From Desulfovibrionaceae bacterium (lineage in GTDB: Bacteria; Desulfobacterota; Desulfovibrionia; Desulfovibrionales; Desulfovibrionaceae), in assembly GCA_030539415.1 (NCBI GenBank), contig JAUNSE010000107.1, positions 1-7,016 of the forward strand: a DNA stretch of 7,016 nucleotides, read 5' to 3'. Each line of letters opens with the position of its first letter. Within the stretch, counting starts at the first letter, position 1. Shown piece after piece: positions 5,483 through 7,016 of the stretch. The position numbers and the translations under genes were made by a program. The notes under the pieces are model-generated. The model was not told the origin of the DNA and did no database searches. It worked only from the letters and a program-made list of their open reading frames with translations.

Positions 5483-6868
5483 TCACATCAAGTCTATAAA
5501 CTTCCAGTAGGGAATCGCAATAAAGGCGACAAACAGCCCTGCCAGAATCATGCGCAGTCCCAATGCTCCGGCGACATGTCGGATCATCACCTTCCCGGTT
5601 ACAAAGATATACAGATAATATACGGCCTCATAGGGGAAGATATACTGATCTAACCCGAAATTGAAGGCATAGAACATGGGCAGGGGATTGATATTGAGGG
5701 CATGTCCCAGGTCCGCAAAAGCTGGCGTGAAGGCAGCCATGGCGGCAAGCGGCGTCAGCAGGAAGTTGACGACCACACCGAAGACGTAGGAAGCCAGAGT
5801 TGCACTTGTGTCACCCATGCTCTGCAGGGTGGGCATCAGTTCGCCCACCACCCAAGCATTGGCTCCCACCTTGCCGCCAACGAAACCGATGGCCATGCAG
5901 CCGGTGACAAAGACCATGATGGAAAGATTGATGCGGCTCAGGTCATCACCCTTCAGAATGCTTATGCCGGGGAAGTAGCAGAGAATCGCGAGCACACAGA
6001 AGACATAGACGGGATTAAGGCCTGTAAGCGTCTGGGTCATGAAGCCCGCAATGACGCCGAGAACAATGACGAGCAGCTTCATTTCGTTGCGGCTCATGGG
6101 ACCGAGTTCCGCAAAGCTGTCATTGATGAAGCGGGAGAGGCTTTCCCCAAACTGCAGCTGTTCTCTTCCCTGGACAACATAGACAAGAGAGAAAGACATG
6201 AAGTAGTAGAAAATATTGATGAGAGTTCCGTGACGCATGTATTCCCAGAAATCAACCGTCACGTCTGTATCCTTGAAGAGCATGTCAAATGCCCAGATAA
6301 AGGCTTCGGACGAGTGCAGGAACATGAAGAGCGGTGCGGATGCCGCGAAGAAGGCCAGCATGATGATGGCCGAAGACATGCGTGAGCGGTTATCAATTTT
6401 GAGGGCATCGATGATGCCCGTGGCAATGGCGCAGCAGATGACCACGCGCGCCAGCACCGAGGGCAGGATGATGACCAGCACAAGGCCCGCCAGAGCGAAG
6501 CCCGCCGCCAGCCCGTTGAAGGTGCCGCCGGTGATTTTCAGGCAGTACAGGGCCATTCTTTTGGCCAGGTTGGTGCGCTCCATGGCCAGGCCGATATTTA
6601 CCGCCGCAAAGGTGAGCCAGGGCAGCACGGTGGTCCAGGGGCCGAACACGGTCGCCGGATCGGCTGTGCCGGTCAGGATGTAGGCAAAGGCCAGCAGGGC
6701 GGCCACAATGGTGGCCGGCAGGATATTGGTGGCCCAGGCCATGATAGCGGCGCTGGTGCAGCCCATGTACATGGGAAAATGCGGAGAGACATTGGTTGGC
6801 GCGACGGCATACACGACTGCCCCTGCAGCAATTGTTGCCAGCCATGATATCAGCATCCGTATGTTCAT
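5483..6868 (-). CDS. Membrane permease, DASS/SLC13-like (divalent anion:sodium symporter type)
   Basis: A 461-residue integral inner-membrane protein with about 11-13 hydrophobic segments, for example near 5-24, 38-65, 117-156, 165-185, 215-232, 263-300, 312-331, 356-383 and 437-457. Length, segment pattern and the AMERTNLAKRMALYCLKITGG block (95-115) fit the ion-transporter superfamily. That block follows the usual L-x-x-T/N-L-x-x-R-x-A pattern of DASS permeases, which carry dicarboxylates, sulphate or sulphonates. The classic Ser-Asn-Thr substrate/sodium motif is not seen. At the equivalent hairpin tips the sequence reads LPSVLAR (135-141) and LTPLAAMAAFTPA (371-383), so it may be a divergent subgroup with another substrate. 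The start at 6868 has only a weak GAGA-type ribosome binding site 8 bases upstream. G+C is about 53% over 5521-6420 and about 64% over 6421-6840 by hand count, against around 70% in parts of cinA, so acquisition or mosaicism is possible. No dedicated binding protein or enzyme gene is visible to hint at the substrate. Confidence 0.7.
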   Translation of the reverse strand: MNIRMLISWLATIAAGAVVYAVAPTNVSPHFPMYMGCTSAAIMAWATNILPATIVAALLAFAYILTGTADPATVFGPWTTVLPWLTFAAVNIGLAMERTNLAKRMALYCLKITGGTFNGLAAGFALAGLVLVIILPSVLARVVICCAIATGIIDALKIDNRSRMSSAIIMLAFFAASAPLFMFLHSSEAFIWAFDMLFKDTDVTVDFWEYMRHGTLINIFYYFMSFSLVYVVQGREQLQFGESLSRFINDSFAELGPMSRNEMKLLVIVLGVIAGFMTQTLTGLNPVYVFCVLAILCYFPGISILKGDDLSRINLSIMVFVTGCMAIGFVGGKVGANAWVVGELMPTLQSMGDTSATLASYVFGVVVNFLLTPLAAMAAFTPAFADLGHALNINPLPMFYAFNFGLDQYIFPYEAVYYLYIFVTGKVMIRHVAGALGLRMILAGLFVAFIAIPYWKFIDLM

Positions 6869-6918
6869 ATCTGTTTTCTCGTGACTTCATTGTTGCCGCG
6901 CTCAAGAAATGTCCAGCG

Positions 6919-6954
6919 CTCCCGCAAAGGAACTCCCGTGTTCCTTTGCGGGAG
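6919..6954 (-). repeat. Perfect 15-bp hairpin upstream of the permease
   Basis: Positions 6919-6933 pair perfectly with 6940-6954 around a 6-base loop. It ends 50 bases before the permease start on the minus strand. Neither strand has a T-run after it. It is either the end of a gene lying to the right of the window or a structured leader of the permease mRNA. Confidence 0.65.
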
Positions 6955-7016
6955 AAAGCAGAAATCCTGCCGCTGTCAAGAGAGTCGCGATGGGATGTTT
7001 GCTGTTTCAGTCATTC

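Noticed and set aside
4873..5499. A 208-residue plus-strand open frame opposite the NimA-like gene
   Set aside because: It is an antisense shadow; the minus strand has a good ribosome binding site and family motifs.
5702..6385. A 227-residue plus-strand open frame opposite the permease
   Set aside because: Its His/Glu/Asp-rich product is the typical antisense image of a hydrophobic membrane protein; it shows no ribosome binding site or domain.
6951..6979. Permease promoter with TTGACA on the minus strand at 6979-6974
   Set aside because: The -35 is perfect, but at 16-18 bases spacing no hexamer resembles a -10, and the hairpin starts there; left unassigned.

Overview
The window looks like a chromosomal segment of a GC-rich, probably anaerobic proteobacterium. 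My best guess is the Desulfovibrio/Bilophila group. This rests on the mixture of a Crp/Fnr-type regulator, a NimA-like flavin protein and a DASS-like anion permease, and on high G+C codon use. No single marker proves it. No phage, IS element, CRISPR array, toxin system or other clearly novel multi-gene system is visible; most of the window is ordinary housekeeping and accessory metabolism.

Left part (1-1370): a coding-like stretch of unknown identity runs off the left edge. It ends at 339 in one frame, but coding-like sequence continues in another frame and reaches a stop at 561-563, inside the start of the next gene. This suggests either a decayed, frameshifted gene or a sequence error. Next comes pgl (6-phosphogluconolactonase, pentose phosphate pathway), which closes with a strong intrinsic terminator.

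Middle part (1435-4464): a Crp/Fnr-family regulator lies on the minus strand, convergent with pgl. It is divergent, across a 480-bp intergenic region, from a small secreted protein of unknown function that most likely starts at a TTG. The secreted protein is followed on the same strand by cinA, which encodes a two-domain CinA protein (molybdopterin-binding-like domain plus nicotinamide-nucleotide amidohydrolase).

Right part (4500-7016): a tRNA-Asn(GUU) gene has a near-ideal promoter with an AT-rich stretch upstream and a perfect-stem terminator. Facing it on the minus strand is a NimA-like pyridoxamine-phosphate-oxidase-fold protein with its own terminator. Upstream of that, also on the minus strand, is a 461-residue permease of the DASS/SLC13 type. 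Its base composition is lower than that of its neighbours and changes inside the gene. Long perfect hairpins without a U-tract lie just downstream of and just upstream of the permease gene.

The genes do not form one pathway. The points worth a second look are the broken-looking frame upstream of pgl, the start-codon corrections for pgl and the secreted protein, a palindrome in the regulator's own promoter region, the repeated hairpins without U-tracts, and the composition step inside the permease.
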